Of a DNA stretch of 64,000 bases, positions 8,863-20,100 are shown piece by piece. Made by a program: the position numbers and the translations under genes. Location: positions 372,001 to 436,000 of the forward strand of contig NZ_CP090347.1 in NCBI RefSeq assembly GCF_021398715.1, in the 5' to 3' direction. Each line of letters opens with the position of its first letter. The first letter of the stretch is position 1. Origin of the DNA: Microbacterium binotii (GTDB lineage: Bacteria; Actinomycetota; Actinomycetes; Actinomycetales; Microbacteriaceae). The notes below the pieces were generated by a model that did not search any database, had not been told where the DNA came from, and was given only the letters and a program-made list of their open reading frames with translations.

Positions 8863-9339
8863 GAGGCGACGATAGCGCCGACCTGGGCTGCACGGCAGTT
8901 CGCGGCGCACATCGGGTCGGTCGCGCCGAGATGTTCCGTCGCGGGTCCGGTCCGCTTCCTCGATCCGTCGCACGCCGACCCGCTCAGGCCGCGAGAAGGC
9001 ATCGTCGAAAATCGCTCGAAACTGAGAGTTTGTTATGCGAAGCCATTGTGTTAGCGCTAATGGTACCGGTAACATCACCAACGGTTCCCCATCCTTGCGT
9101 TTTCGCCGACGACCAGACGCCGACGACGCAGGATGAGTCGGCCCCTCGCAGCGGCGACAAGCCTGCGTGCGAAGGTGACGGCGTCCCGCGGCCTCCCGTG
9201 CGCGGACAGGGTGCGGTGAGCAAGGTGGCTCATCGCGTCGGAACCGGGTTCGTGGCCGGTGAGGCCGGCGACCGATCGACGGGAGCGGCGCTTTCGCAGA
9301 TGAGGCGCTGGTGGCACTCGAACTCAAAGGAGACAAGAC
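8863..9339. other. Intergenic region between divergent ABC and GH43 genes
   Basis: This 477-bp stretch holds no gene I can support; its open frames have no recognisable composition or motif. It contains the -10 box of the minus-strand ATPase (8869-8874), an AT-richer patch with two LacI-type palindromes (9051-9075), and the AAAGGAGA ribosome site (9326-9333) for the GH43 gene. The leader between the palindromes and the GH43 start is about 260 nt long. Confidence 0.6.
9051..9075. promoter_or_regulatory. Two adjacent LacI-type operator palindromes
   Basis: TTAGCGCTAA (9051-9060) is a perfect palindrome. ATGGTACCGGTAACAT (9060-9075) is palindromic except for one pair. Their centres are 12 bp apart, and both have the central CG typical of LacI-family operators. 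The TTAGCGCTAA core resembles operators of arabinose/arabinan regulators in actinobacteria. They probably control the secreted GH43 gene at 9340. Confidence 0.6.
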
Positions 9340-12504
<3,165 letters not shown>

Positions 12505-12514
12505 CGGATGAGCA

Positions 12515-12554
12515 GCAGGTGCCCGGAACGGCGTTCGTCGTCCCGGGCACCTGC
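12515..12554 (+). terminator. Terminator hairpin after the GH43 gene
   Basis: GCAGGTGCCCGG (12515-12526) is perfectly complementary to CCGGGCACCTGC (12543-12554), followed by the short T-rich CTTTGTGT. It starts 10 nt after the GH43 stop codon. Confidence 0.75.
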
Positions 12555-12583
12555 CTTTGTGTGGCGGGTGGGAGAATGAGCGG

Positions 12584-13099
12584 ATGTCCGAGTCATCCGC
12601 TTCCTCCGTGGCCCTCACGCGCGACATCGCCGCTGCCGAACGGATGTGGGAGGAGTACCGCACCGCCCACCCCGAGGCGGTGAGTGCTTCGCCCGAGTAC
12701 ACCGTCGAGCACTTCGGCGACTCGGCGCGCCTGGCCGATGAGCTCCTCGACATCGTCCTGTCCGGACGTAAGCGCGCGACCGCAGAACTCGTCGCTGACT
12801 TCGTGGCGCGTGGCGATGCCGTACCGCGTATCGGTTCCCACTGGATCGCCTGCGACAGCACGGGCGCACCGCGCATCGTCATCCGCAGCACCGAGCTTCG
12901 CCTCGGCCCCTTCGGGAGCGCCGATGCATCCTTCGCCCGAGACGAGGGGGAGGACGACGGCTCGCTCGAGAGCTGGCGGCGCGAGCACCGGCGGTACTGG
13001 GATCGGGTCAGCGCCGCGCGCGGCGCCGTCTGGTCGGAGGACGAGGAGATCGTCTTCGAGCGGTTCTCCGTGGTGTGGCCGCCGGAACACGCGGACTGA
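12584..13099 (+). CDS. ASCH domain protein
   Basis: This 171-aa protein resembles ASCH-fold (PUA-like) proteins, which are proposed to bind RNA or nucleic-acid bases. The typical segment LLDIVLSGRKRATAELVADF corresponds to the ASCH G-x-K-x-x-T region, and the C-terminus has the family's acidic EDEEIVFERFSVV. ATG 12584 was chosen because the protein similarity begins there and GGGAG lies 9 nt upstream; GAGAAT (12572-12577) also sits 6 nt before it. It stands alone between two terminators. Its cellular role is unknown. Confidence 0.7.
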   Translation: MSESSASSVALTRDIAAAERMWEEYRTAHPEAVSASPEYTVEHFGDSARLADELLDIVLSGRKRATAELVADFVARGDAVPRIGSHWIACDSTGAPRIVIRSTELRLGPFGSADASFARDEGEDDGSLESWRREHRRYWDRVSAARGAVWSEDEEIVFERFSVVWPPEHAD

Positions 13100-13109
13100 T
13101 GGCGGCGGC

Positions 13110-13155
13110 GGAGCCCAGGCTCCCCGCGCCGTCCGCGGCGGGGACCCCGGGCTCC
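13110..13155. terminator. Bidirectional terminator between convergent genes
   Basis: GGAGCCC (13110-13116) pairs with GGGCTCC (13149-13155), and inside them TCCCCGC (13121-13127) pairs with GCGGGGA (13138-13144), separated by a 4-nt internal loop. It lies between the convergent ASCH gene and the small acidic protein gene. Confidence 0.65.
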
Positions 13156-13158
13156 GGC

Positions 13159-13332
13159 TCAGCTCGCGTCGCCCTCCTGGGAGGCAATGCGGTCGGCGTC
13201 GGCGCTGTCGACCTTGTCGTCGTCGAGATCCTGGTCCAGCACCTCCTTGCCGTCCACCTCTCGCGTCGGCGCCTCATCCGGCTCGCCGTCCCCGGGAAGC
13301 GGCACCGGGGGTGGGAAGGTGTTGTTCGACAT
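13159..13332 (-). CDS. Small acidic hypothetical protein
   Basis: This 57-aa protein is Pro-rich at the N-terminus (MSNNTFPPPVPLPGDGEPDE) and strongly acidic in the middle (LDQDLDDDKVDSADADR). It has no membrane segment or known domain. The start at 13332 has a strong GAGGAG ribosome site just upstream, which is the main reason to accept the gene. It is probably disordered and cytoplasmic; function unknown. Confidence 0.6.
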   Translation of the reverse strand: MSNNTFPPPVPLPGDGEPDEAPTREVDGKEVLDQDLDDDKVDSADADRIASQEGDAS

Positions 13333-13419
13333 CGTGGTCTCCTCTCGATCGGATCCAGCGGATGCCGGTACGCTACGCCGCGGTGCTCCCACCTTCGCGG
13401 GGGTTGACGCGGTTCCGTC

Positions 13420-15006
13420 TCAGGGGCCGCTCTGGATGATCTGCTCGAGCTGCGCGATCGTCAGCGGTTGCCACGGCGAGCCGTCCGCGTCCGTGGCCTG
13501 GGCAGCGGGGCTGTCGCCGCGCGTCCAGTACTTGGCTTCGTAAGGGACCTGCTGGAACATCACCCGTTGACCCTCGGTGTATGTCGCGGCCGGATCCCAG
13601 TCCGGGTAGGTGCCCGCCGGCAGTGTGGGCTGCGGGTAGGGCGTCTCGCCCGGCAGCACGGGGCCGATGAGCCGCCACGGCCACGAGTCCGCGTCCGCCA
13701 ACGGGTTGTCCGGATCGTCGCCGCGCGTCCACCACTTCGCCTCGTAGACGTTCTGCCGCCAGACGACCTTCGCGCCAGAGAGGTACGTGTTGGTCTCGGT
13801 CCAGATCGGGTACGGGCTGGCGGCGGGGTCGTCGGTCACCGTGGGAACGGGCTCCGGCGTGGTGCGGCGCCCCGCTGACGCGTCGGGTGTCGCCTCGAAT
13901 CCGGGCTGCAGTGTCTCGGCGAATGTCGTGTCCTGCTGGTCGACGCCGCTGCAATCGTTGGAGACGACCGAGGTGTCGGCGTAGTTGGTGCCGCACGTCC
14001 GGTCACGGTTCAGCGACCACATCGACAGTCGCGACATCCGCTGCTGCTGCGCGAAGGCGTTCAGCGCGGTCGCATCGTCGAGGGTGAAGACCTCGCCGGC
14101 GACGTCGTTCTGACCGATCATGGGCGTGGCGGCCAGCTTGCCCCAGAGGGTGGGTGCGGTCAGCGTCGTCCCGGCATCCTCGTAGAGCGCGCCGAGCTGC
14201 GCATGCGTCGCGCGGAGCGCGTCGATGGCGGTCTCGGCCATGGTCTGCGTGCCGCGGTCGACGCCGTAGTCCATCGTCATGACGTTGACCCCGGTCAGAT
14301 CCACGCCGGACTCCAGCATCTGAGCGACGGCGGTGCGCGCGGCCGCGGTCAGCCCGTCGGGCGCGACCGGCAGGGTGAGCCAGACGGCGAGGTCGTCGCC
14401 CGCCGCCCGCCGCTCGCCCTGGAGATCGGCGATCGCGACCGCCCGGCGAAGACCCGACACCGGGTCTTCGAGGTTCGCACCCTCGATGTCGAGGTCGATC
14501 GTCGTCACGTCGTAGCGGTCGATGACGCTCCGATATGCCTGCCCGAGTCCCTCTTCGTCGGAGCAGGCGTTGGCGAGCTCGGTGCCCGCTGCCCCGCCGA
14601 AGGACAGGACGACATCGCCGCCGCTCTCGCGCAGCCGCGTGATGCGCCGATCGAGATCCACATCGCGCGCCGCCTCGTCCAAGTTGTAGTACCCGCCCCA
14701 GGACGGCGTGCACGAATCCGCCGCGGCGGCCACCACGAACGAGAGCACGACGTTGCGGTCGGCATCGTTCTCGGGCTTCTCGAAAGCGAAGAACGGTGTC
14801 GTCGTGACGTCGACGTACGGCGCGAACCATGCAGCGCCCGTGACCGCGCGCACCTGGTCCACCACGAGGAGGCGGTAGCCGAAGAGCGAACCGGCGACGA
14901 TGGCGACGAGGATGATGACCCCGAGCGCGACCCGCCACGGTGACAGGCGTTTGCCGTCGTACGGGCCGGGAGCGGGCGGTGCGGTGTAGGCGACGCGTGG
15001 GTTCAT
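13420..15006 (-). CDS. Membrane-anchored GH18 chitinase-like protein with chitin-binding modules
   Basis: This 528-aa protein has a signal anchor at about residues 25-47 followed by an extracytoplasmic GH18 domain. The catalytic motif DxDxE is present as D171-L-D173-I-E175, and the family segment NVMTMDYGVD is conserved. After a Pro/Thr-rich stretch there are two ChiC-like CBM5/12 repeats, each with a YEAKWWTRGD or YEAKYWTRGD core. The first codon overlaps the stop of the upstream glycosyltransferase gene (ATGA), so synthesis is translationally coupled. It may trim or release a GlcNAc-containing polymer made by that enzyme; secreted chitin degradation is the alternative. Confidence 0.85.
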   Translation of the reverse strand: MNPRVAYTAPPAPGPYDGKRLSPWRVALGVIILVAIVAGSLFGYRLLVVDQVRAVTGAAWFAPYVDVTTTPFFAFEKPENDADRNVVLSFVVAAAADSCTPSWGGYYNLDEAARDVDLDRRITRLRESGGDVVLSFGGAAGTELANACSDEEGLGQAYRSVIDRYDVTTIDLDIEGANLEDPVSGLRRAVAIADLQGERRAAGDDLAVWLTLPVAPDGLTAAARTAVAQMLESGVDLTGVNVMTMDYGVDRGTQTMAETAIDALRATHAQLGALYEDAGTTLTAPTLWGKLAATPMIGQNDVAGEVFTLDDATALNAFAQQQRMSRLSMWSLNRDRTCGTNYADTSVVSNDCSGVDQQDTTFAETLQPGFEATPDASAGRRTTPEPVPTVTDDPAASPYPIWTETNTYLSGAKVVWRQNVYEAKWWTRGDDPDNPLADADSWPWRLIGPVLPGETPYPQPTLPAGTYPDWDPAATYTEGQRVMFQQVPYEAKYWTRGDSPAAQATDADGSPWQPLTIAQLEQIIQSGP

Positions 15007-17342
15007 GCGCGCCGGCCCGCCGCGCTTCTCGCCTCGAGAGCGCGCGAGGGTGCCGTCTTGACCGCGGCGGACGGGGTGGGGCGGGCCGCGCGGCGCACGG
15101 GATCGCCGGCGGCGGGGTAGCCGTGGAACAGCGCGTCCTGCCAATCGAAGCCGGGTTCGCCGGGGGCGGCGCGCCCCACGGTCTCGGTGGGCACGGTGAC
15201 CCACATCCAGTTGGTCAGCCCCATCCACACATCGACGATCGAGTTGCGGATGCCGATGTTCTCGACACACGCCCACAGGGCGCAGACCGTGTTGAGCGCG
15301 CCGAAGAAGAACGTTCCCCAGTTCTGGGCGTTGAAGCTCCACCACGCGGTGAAGATCGAGAACGCGACGATCGCCCAGGGGGCGACGACATAGAGGAGCG
15401 TCGTCGCCGTGCGCTCACGCACCTTCGGGGTGCGGGCGAAGGGGATCTTGCGGCCGGTCAGGCCCTGCTCGACGGATTTCAGCACGCCGGCGAGATTCAC
15501 CGGCAGCAGGATGAGGTTGAAGCCGTAGATGCGCAGGATGTCGAGGTAGCGATAGCCCGAGTACTTGAGGTCGCTCGCCTGGCACAGGAAGTACGGCGCG
15601 GCCGCCACCAGGACGAGCGGGCTCAGCAGGTCGCTGTCGAAGGGGAACGTGAGCAGGAAGAGCAAGGCGAAGCTGGCCCATGCGAGCGAGGCCATGTAGT
15701 TCACGCGGATCATCCACTCGCCCAGGCGCACGGGGCGCGAAGTGCGTCTGCGGGCGCGCACCTGGCGCAGGAACTTCGGCAGGATGAGCAGGCCGCCGTT
15801 CGCCCAGCGTCGCCGTTGCACCACGAGGGAGCCGAAATCCGGCGGCGTGGCCGAGTAGCTGAGGCGCTCGGGGTAGTTCACGAGCGTCCAGTTGTGATCG
15901 GCGAGGTCCACCGAGGACTCGGTGTCCTCGATCACGGTGCGGTCCTGCACGTAGCGGCGCACCTCGAAGCCGTCGACGTCGTCGATCTGCATGATGTCGT
16001 CCATCGCCTCCATACGGATCACGGCGTTGGCCCCGACCCAGAAGGTCGCGTCGTAGCCCGACATGCCCTGATGGAGGATGTGCTGGATGTCCGTCGTCGC
16101 GCCCGCCAGACGTTCGATGCGCGTCGGGGCGCCGCGGAACGAGGAGTACGGCGTCTGGGTGACTGCGACGCGTTCGTTGCCGGGCTGCTCGAGGAAGTAG
16201 ACCAGGCGCAGGCAGTAATCGCGCAGCAGGAGCGAGTCGGCGTCGAGGGTGAGCAGGTAGTCCGAGTTGGGGATGACGAGATCCGCCTCCTGCCCGGCGC
16301 CCGCGACCAGGCGCAGCACGGTCTTGCGGCCGGGGCCCTCCACGAAGCGGTAACGACCGCCCATCAGACCGATATACGCGTTGAGGTTCATCGCCTTGTT
16401 CGCTTCGCTGGACAGCGACGCGTAGCGTTTGCGCTCGAACGTGCCCACATCCACGGAGAAGATCCACACCAGGCGCCGGTGCAGTTCGTGCAGCCGCTGG
16501 TGTGAGAGCTCTGTTCCCGATTCTGCTGCGGACTCCAACGCGGACGCGGTGAGGTCCAGGTCGTCGGCCAGCCCGCGCACGACCTGGTCGATGAAGAAGG
16601 TGTCGACGTGGTCCTCGTGCGGTTCGGAGTCCGCCATGTCGTTCAACCAGGCGACCGCGTAGCGGTACTCGTCGCGGAGGGACCGGATCTCCGCCTCGCC
16701 GACGCCGCCTGTCGCGGCACGCTGCTCGAAGTCGAACAAAGCCTCTGTGAAGCGATAGGCGGGCTCGGCCAGATCCTCGGCGATTCCGAGGGCGATCTGG
16801 CGGGTCGCCTCCAGGCGCGCGAGGGTGTGCGGATCCGTGGGGAATGGAGGGTCATCCAGCAGCAGCACGACCCGCAGGGACGGATACTCCTGCAGCGCCG
16901 CAGACCACATGGTCTTGCGGATGACCGCGGGCTCCTCGGCGTAGGAGGGGATGAGGACCGTCATCCCCTCGCCGTGCTCGTCGTCGAAGTGGCGGTCGAG
17001 CTCCGCGCGGGGCACCCGCTCGTGATCGCGGAATCGTCTGAGCGCAGCCTCGCGCTGCACGAGGAACATCAGCGCGGAGAAACTCAATGCGGTGATCACG
17101 AGCGCGTAGATGCAGGCCTCGATCGTGGGCCAGATGTGCTCGCCGTCGTAGGCGAAGATCTGGCGGAGTGCGGTGGTGAGCATGTAGGCGGCCCAGCCGG
17201 CGACCGTGATCGCGATGGCGACGCGTGCCCAGACGATCTTCGCGGCCGAGGGCCGCGGGTGAAGCGTGGGCAGCGGTTCGCGGCTCCGTTCGGATCCCCA
17301 CTGCCGCTTTCGTGCGCTCGGAAGCGCAGGAGTCTTCGCCAT
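15003..17342 (-). CDS. Processive family 2 glycosyltransferase (BcsA/chitin-synthase-like)
   Basis: This 779-aa membrane enzyme polymerises a beta-linked polysaccharide from a nucleotide sugar and probably extrudes it. There are two hydrophobic segments at about residues 40-95, a cytoplasmic GT2 domain, and several membrane segments from about 560 to 720. The processive-GT signature is complete: DDPP, LTLDADS (the D-x-D), VIEDTESS (catalytic base region) and QRRRWANG (QxxRW). The acceptor and sugar cannot be read from sequence; the coupled GH18 partner suggests a GlcNAc polymer. ATG 17342 follows AGGGGA. The upstream region carries an inverted repeat and a phased repeat array. Confidence 0.88.
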   Translation of the reverse strand: MAKTPALPSARKRQWGSERSREPLPTLHPRPSAAKIVWARVAIAITVAGWAAYMLTTALRQIFAYDGEHIWPTIEACIYALVITALSFSALMFLVQREAALRRFRDHERVPRAELDRHFDDEHGEGMTVLIPSYAEEPAVIRKTMWSAALQEYPSLRVVLLLDDPPFPTDPHTLARLEATRQIALGIAEDLAEPAYRFTEALFDFEQRAATGGVGEAEIRSLRDEYRYAVAWLNDMADSEPHEDHVDTFFIDQVVRGLADDLDLTASALESAAESGTELSHQRLHELHRRLVWIFSVDVGTFERKRYASLSSEANKAMNLNAYIGLMGGRYRFVEGPGRKTVLRLVAGAGQEADLVIPNSDYLLTLDADSLLLRDYCLRLVYFLEQPGNERVAVTQTPYSSFRGAPTRIERLAGATTDIQHILHQGMSGYDATFWVGANAVIRMEAMDDIMQIDDVDGFEVRRYVQDRTVIEDTESSVDLADHNWTLVNYPERLSYSATPPDFGSLVVQRRRWANGGLLILPKFLRQVRARRRTSRPVRLGEWMIRVNYMASLAWASFALLFLLTFPFDSDLLSPLVLVAAAPYFLCQASDLKYSGYRYLDILRIYGFNLILLPVNLAGVLKSVEQGLTGRKIPFARTPKVRERTATTLLYVVAPWAIVAFSIFTAWWSFNAQNWGTFFFGALNTVCALWACVENIGIRNSIVDVWMGLTNWMWVTVPTETVGRAAPGEPGFDWQDALFHGYPAAGDPVRRAARPTPSAAVKTAPSRALEARSAAGRRA

Positions 17343-17362
17343 GCCGTCCCCTGCCGAAGGAG

Positions 17363-17402
17363 CGGTGAGCGCCCACGTCTTCGGGTGACGGGGCGCTCAC
17401 CG
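17363..17402 (-). promoter_or_regulatory. 12-bp inverted repeat in the leader of the GT2 operon
   Basis: CGGTGAGCGCCC (17363-17374) and GGGCGCTCACCG (17391-17402) are exact reverse complements with a 16-nt spacer. It lies 21-60 nt before the glycosyltransferase ATG, just upstream of its ribosome site. It could be a terminator of the preceding gene, an attenuator or a regulator site. Confidence 0.6.
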
Positions 17403-17491
17403 AGAGCAGCGGAATGCTGCTGGAGCTACGGTACGAGAGCGGTTCCAGATGCGGACGGTGCGCGGGGGAATTCGGACGGAACGGCCCGAAT

Positions 17492-17544
17492 CTTGCGGCA
17501 GGATTGCGGATCTTGCGCATTTCTTGCGCATTCCTTGCGTTTCG
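17492..17544 (-). promoter_or_regulatory. Five helically phased TTGC direct repeats upstream of the GT2 operon
   Basis: TTGC cores begin at 17493, 17504, 17513, 17524 and 17535, giving spacings of 11, 9, 11 and 11 bp. The last three sit in the near-identical 11-mers CTTGCGCATTT, CTTGCGCATTC and CTTGCGTTTCG. Direct repeats at 11 bp are the hallmark of OmpR/PhoB-class response regulator sites. The array is in the noncoding gap 150-200 nt before the glycosyltransferase start. The regulator is not identified. Confidence 0.55.
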
Positions 17545-17555
17545 GGCGGCGCCGT

Positions 17556-18014
17556 TCAGACGCGACCGAGTCGCAGGATGTCGATTCCGAGCCATCCCAG
17601 CGCGCGCAGGCGGCGGCGGTCGGCGCGGTCTCGCGTGGTGGCCAGTGAGGGCGCGGTGCTCACCACGATCTGGTGGACGACTTCGGCGCTCAGCAGACGC
17701 GCGAGCGTGCGCGGCGCCACCGAGGTCGCGCCGCCCACGATGAGACAGATCCGCGGCGCGTCGTCGACGAGCTGCGCGTCGATCCGCGAGAAGAACTCCT
17801 GCGCACGGTGCAGGGTGGAGCCGTGCGCCTTGCGGTCGATGATCACGACGCCGAGATCGGCCGGCCGATCGCCGACGCCGGGCAGGACGAGCTGGTCGGG
17901 GTCGATGACGCGCCGGATGCCGGTGATGAGAGCCTCGGCGTCGCCGTCGATGAGCACCCGTGCGCTGCGCAAATCCTGTTCGACCCGCCGACGCAGTCGC
18001 GCGCGAAGACTCAT
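17556..18014 (-). CDS. Conserved-looking hypothetical protein
   Basis: This 152-aa protein is basic at both ends (SLRARLRRRVEQ at the start, RDRADRRRLRALGW near the end) and has a hydrophobic core with a Rossmann-like alternation (LGVVIIDRK, RICLIVGGAT, VVHQIVVST). No membrane segment or known motif is recognised. ATG 18014 has a clear GAGGAG ribosome site. It lies upstream of the glycosyltransferase operon on the same strand but is separated from it by about 210 bp of regulatory-looking DNA, so a shared job is not certain. Confidence 0.6.
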   Translation of the reverse strand: MSLRARLRRRVEQDLRSARVLIDGDAEALITGIRRVIDPDQLVLPGVGDRPADLGVVIIDRKAHGSTLHRAQEFFSRIDAQLVDDAPRICLIVGGATSVAPRTLARLLSAEVVHQIVVSTAPSLATTRDRADRRRLRALGWLGIDILRLGRV

Positions 18015-18044
18015 CGTGCGCTCCTCGCCTCGTCGGTACCGTCT

Positions 18045-19181
18045 CTACACGCTATCGCGCCCGGTATGCGAGCGCGCGAGGCGGGCGCCCGCTTCGCGCA
18101 GCCATCGTCGCGGATCCGCCAGGGCCGCCGAGGCGGATCCCGCCAGCTCGACCAGTGACACGTCATCCGCTCCTGCGGCCACACCGAAGCGGCCGGCGAC
18201 AACGCTCACGGGCACGCCCCGAGCCTCTGCATACGCGCGGACGACGCCGGGCGCCTTGCCCAGCAGCGACTGGGAGTCGTACGAGCCTTCGCCCGTGATC
18301 ACGCGGTGCGCACCTGCGAGGGCGACGTCGAGCCCGATGGTCTCGGCGACCGCATCCGCGCCGGACGCGAGCTGGGCGCCCCAGACCAGGAGGCCGTAGC
18401 CGCATCCGCCGGCGGCTCCCGCTCCCGCCACGTCCGCCGCGGCGCCGACGACGCGGGCCCACCGCGTCAGCGCGGTCTCGATCCGGTCCACCTGGTCGGG
18501 GTCGGCTCCCTTCTGCGGCCCGAACACCCGTGCGGCGCCGTGGGGGCCCAGGAGCGGGGCGCGGACGTCGGAGAGGACGAGGATCCCGTCGACCGGCGGA
18601 GCGATGAGGTCGTCGGCATCGAAGGATGCGGCGCGCGCGAGTCCGGCGGCTCCGGAGGGGACCGGGCGGCCGTCCGCGTCCCTGACGATCGCCCCCAGCG
18701 CCGTCAGCGCTCCCGCACCGCCGTCGCTGGACACGCTGCCACCGATTCCGAGCAGCAGGCGAGTGGCACCGGCCGCGAGGGCGGCGCGGATGGCTTCGCC
18801 GAATCCGAGCGTGTGCGTCGCCAGCGGGTCGACCGCCTCCGCGGCACCCACGAGCTCCATCCCGGAGGTGCACGCGAGTTCGACCACCGCGGTGCGGGGG
18901 TGGTCGCCCGGCAGCATCAGCCAGTGGGAGTCGATCCGTCGTCCCGTCGGACCGGTCACGGTGATGGGAACGCGTCGAGAGCCCGGGATCGCGGCGGCGA
19001 ACGCATCCAGCGTGCCTTCGCCGCCATCGGCCATCGGCCGCAGCAGCAGCTCGTCGTCGGGGCGGACGCTCCGCCATCCCTCGGCCAGGACGCGTGCCGC
19101 GCTCGTCGCGTCGATCGATCCCTTGAAGCTGTCGGGAGCGATGACGATCCGCGAGCGGGTGGGGGAAGCGGCAGCGGGCAC
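18045..19181 (-). CDS. Glycerate kinase
   Basis: This 378-aa enzyme of the GarK/GlxK family phosphorylates glycerate with ATP, feeding it into glycolysis as 2- or 3-phosphoglycerate. The family hallmarks are visible: IAPDSFKGS at the N-terminus, PMADGGEGTLDA, the glycine-rich GIGGSVSSDGGAGAL, and ITGEGSYDSQSLLGK near residue 290. The length is normal. It ends 30 nt before the hypothetical gene at 18014 on the same strand. No glyoxylate or tartronate genes are next to it. Confidence 0.92.
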   Translation of the reverse strand: MPAAASPTRSRIVIAPDSFKGSIDATSAARVLAEGWRSVRPDDELLLRPMADGGEGTLDAFAAAIPGSRRVPITVTGPTGRRIDSHWLMLPGDHPRTAVVELACTSGMELVGAAEAVDPLATHTLGFGEAIRAALAAGATRLLLGIGGSVSSDGGAGALTALGAIVRDADGRPVPSGAAGLARAASFDADDLIAPPVDGILVLSDVRAPLLGPHGAARVFGPQKGADPDQVDRIETALTRWARVVGAAADVAGAGAAGGCGYGLLVWGAQLASGADAVAETIGLDVALAGAHRVITGEGSYDSQSLLGKAPGVVRAYAEARGVPVSVVAGRFGVAAGADDVSLVELAGSASAALADPRRWLREAGARLARSHTGRDSV

Positions 19182-19226
19182 CCGTCGATCGTCGCAGCCG
19201 GAGCCCGCGAGCGATATCCCCGCAGC

Positions 19227-19261
19227 GACGTGCCCCGCGACCGAGGGCCGCGGGGCACGTC
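19227..19261. terminator. Terminator hairpin after the Asp23/CsbD operon
   Basis: GACGTGCCCCGCG (19227-19239) pairs perfectly with 19249-19261 around a 9-nt loop. It lies 10 nt downstream of the CsbD stop on the minus strand and upstream of the glycerate kinase start. Confidence 0.75.
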
Positions 19262-19270
19262 CGTTCCGGC

Positions 19271-19441
19271 TTACTTGAGGGCGTCCTTGACGTTCTCTCC
19301 GGCCTGCTTGAGGTCGGACTTGGCCTGCTCGGCCTTGCCCTCGGCCTCGAGCTTCTCGTTGCCCGTGACCTTTCCGGCGGCTTCCTTGGCCTTTCCGACG
19401 AGGTCCTCAGCAGCGTTCTTGATCTTGTCGTCGAGTCCCAT
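19271..19441 (-). CDS. CsbD-family stress protein
   Basis: This 56-aa protein matches the CsbD family: MGLDDKIKNAAEDLVGKAKE followed by the typical AAGKVTGNEKLEAEGKAEQA. It is a small, highly charged helical protein. Members are induced by general stress (sigma-B in Bacillus), but their biochemical role is unknown. ATG 19441 follows GAAAGGAG. It is the last gene of the minus-strand Asp23/Gls24 cluster, after a 44-nt gap, in keeping with envelope stress. Confidence 0.9.
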   Translation of the reverse strand: MGLDDKIKNAAEDLVGKAKEAAGKVTGNEKLEAEGKAEQAKSDLKQAGENVKDALK

Positions 19442-19485
19442 GGGGGTCTCCTTTCTCTTTCGGATGACCCGCGCGCGGTGCGCGG

Positions 19486-20100
19486 TCACGTGAGGGTGCG
19501 CCGGTCCGAGGCGAGACGCGCCCGGAGTCCTGCGTGAAGCGAGATGTATGTCCGCGTGGGGCGGTCCAGCAGAGCGTCGAGACGGGCACCGACGGCGGCG
19601 ACGTGGTCGGCGATGTCGCGAGGCGACGCCTGGGGGCGGGGGGTCACGGACACATGGAGCACGGGCGCGTTGCGAACGTCGTCGGCCACGACGCGCGTCG
19701 AGAGGATGTCGGCCCGTCGCGCCAGCGATGCGGTGACCGCGTCGGAGGCGAATCCCTCCCGGACGACGACACGGCCGGACGTCGCATCCGTCTCGGTGCT
19801 GCGCAGCACGGTGCGCGAACGCCGGTGCGCCAACAGCACGACGGGGATGAGCAGGAGCGCGATGAGGATCACTGTGCCGGCGACCGCGCCGACGCCGGCC
19901 CATGACACCGGTCCCCCGCCGACGAGGGTCGAGGTGTGCGCGGAGTCCACGGCGTCGGCGGCGGTGGTGAGGGCTCGCGTCCACAGTCCGTGGGCGTCGG
20001 CTGAGACGGACGCCCACACGACGGCGCCTCCCGAGGCGACGGCGATGAGACCGATGACGAGGACGAGGGTGCGGTTGAGACCGCGACGGGTGGTGTTCAT
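19486..20100 (-). CDS. AmaP-like membrane protein of the Asp23/Gls24 cluster
   Basis: This 204-aa protein has two membrane segments (about residues 11-31 and 66-90) and a C-terminal cytoplasmic domain of about 110 residues. That layout matches AmaP, the membrane anchor for Asp23 in Staphylococcus. No catalytic motif is seen. Its ATG overlaps the stop of the upstream DUF6286-like gene (ATGA at 20097-20100), so the products are likely made together. The AmaP assignment rests on topology and gene context rather than on strong motifs. Confidence 0.6.
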   Translation of the reverse strand: MNTTRRGLNRTLVLVIGLIAVASGGAVVWASVSADAHGLWTRALTTAADAVDSAHTSTLVGGGPVSWAGVGAVAGTVILIALLLIPVVLLAHRRSRTVLRSTETDATSGRVVVREGFASDAVTASLARRADILSTRVVADDVRNAPVLHVSVTPRPQASPRDIADHVAAVGARLDALLDRPTRTYISLHAGLRARLASDRRTLT

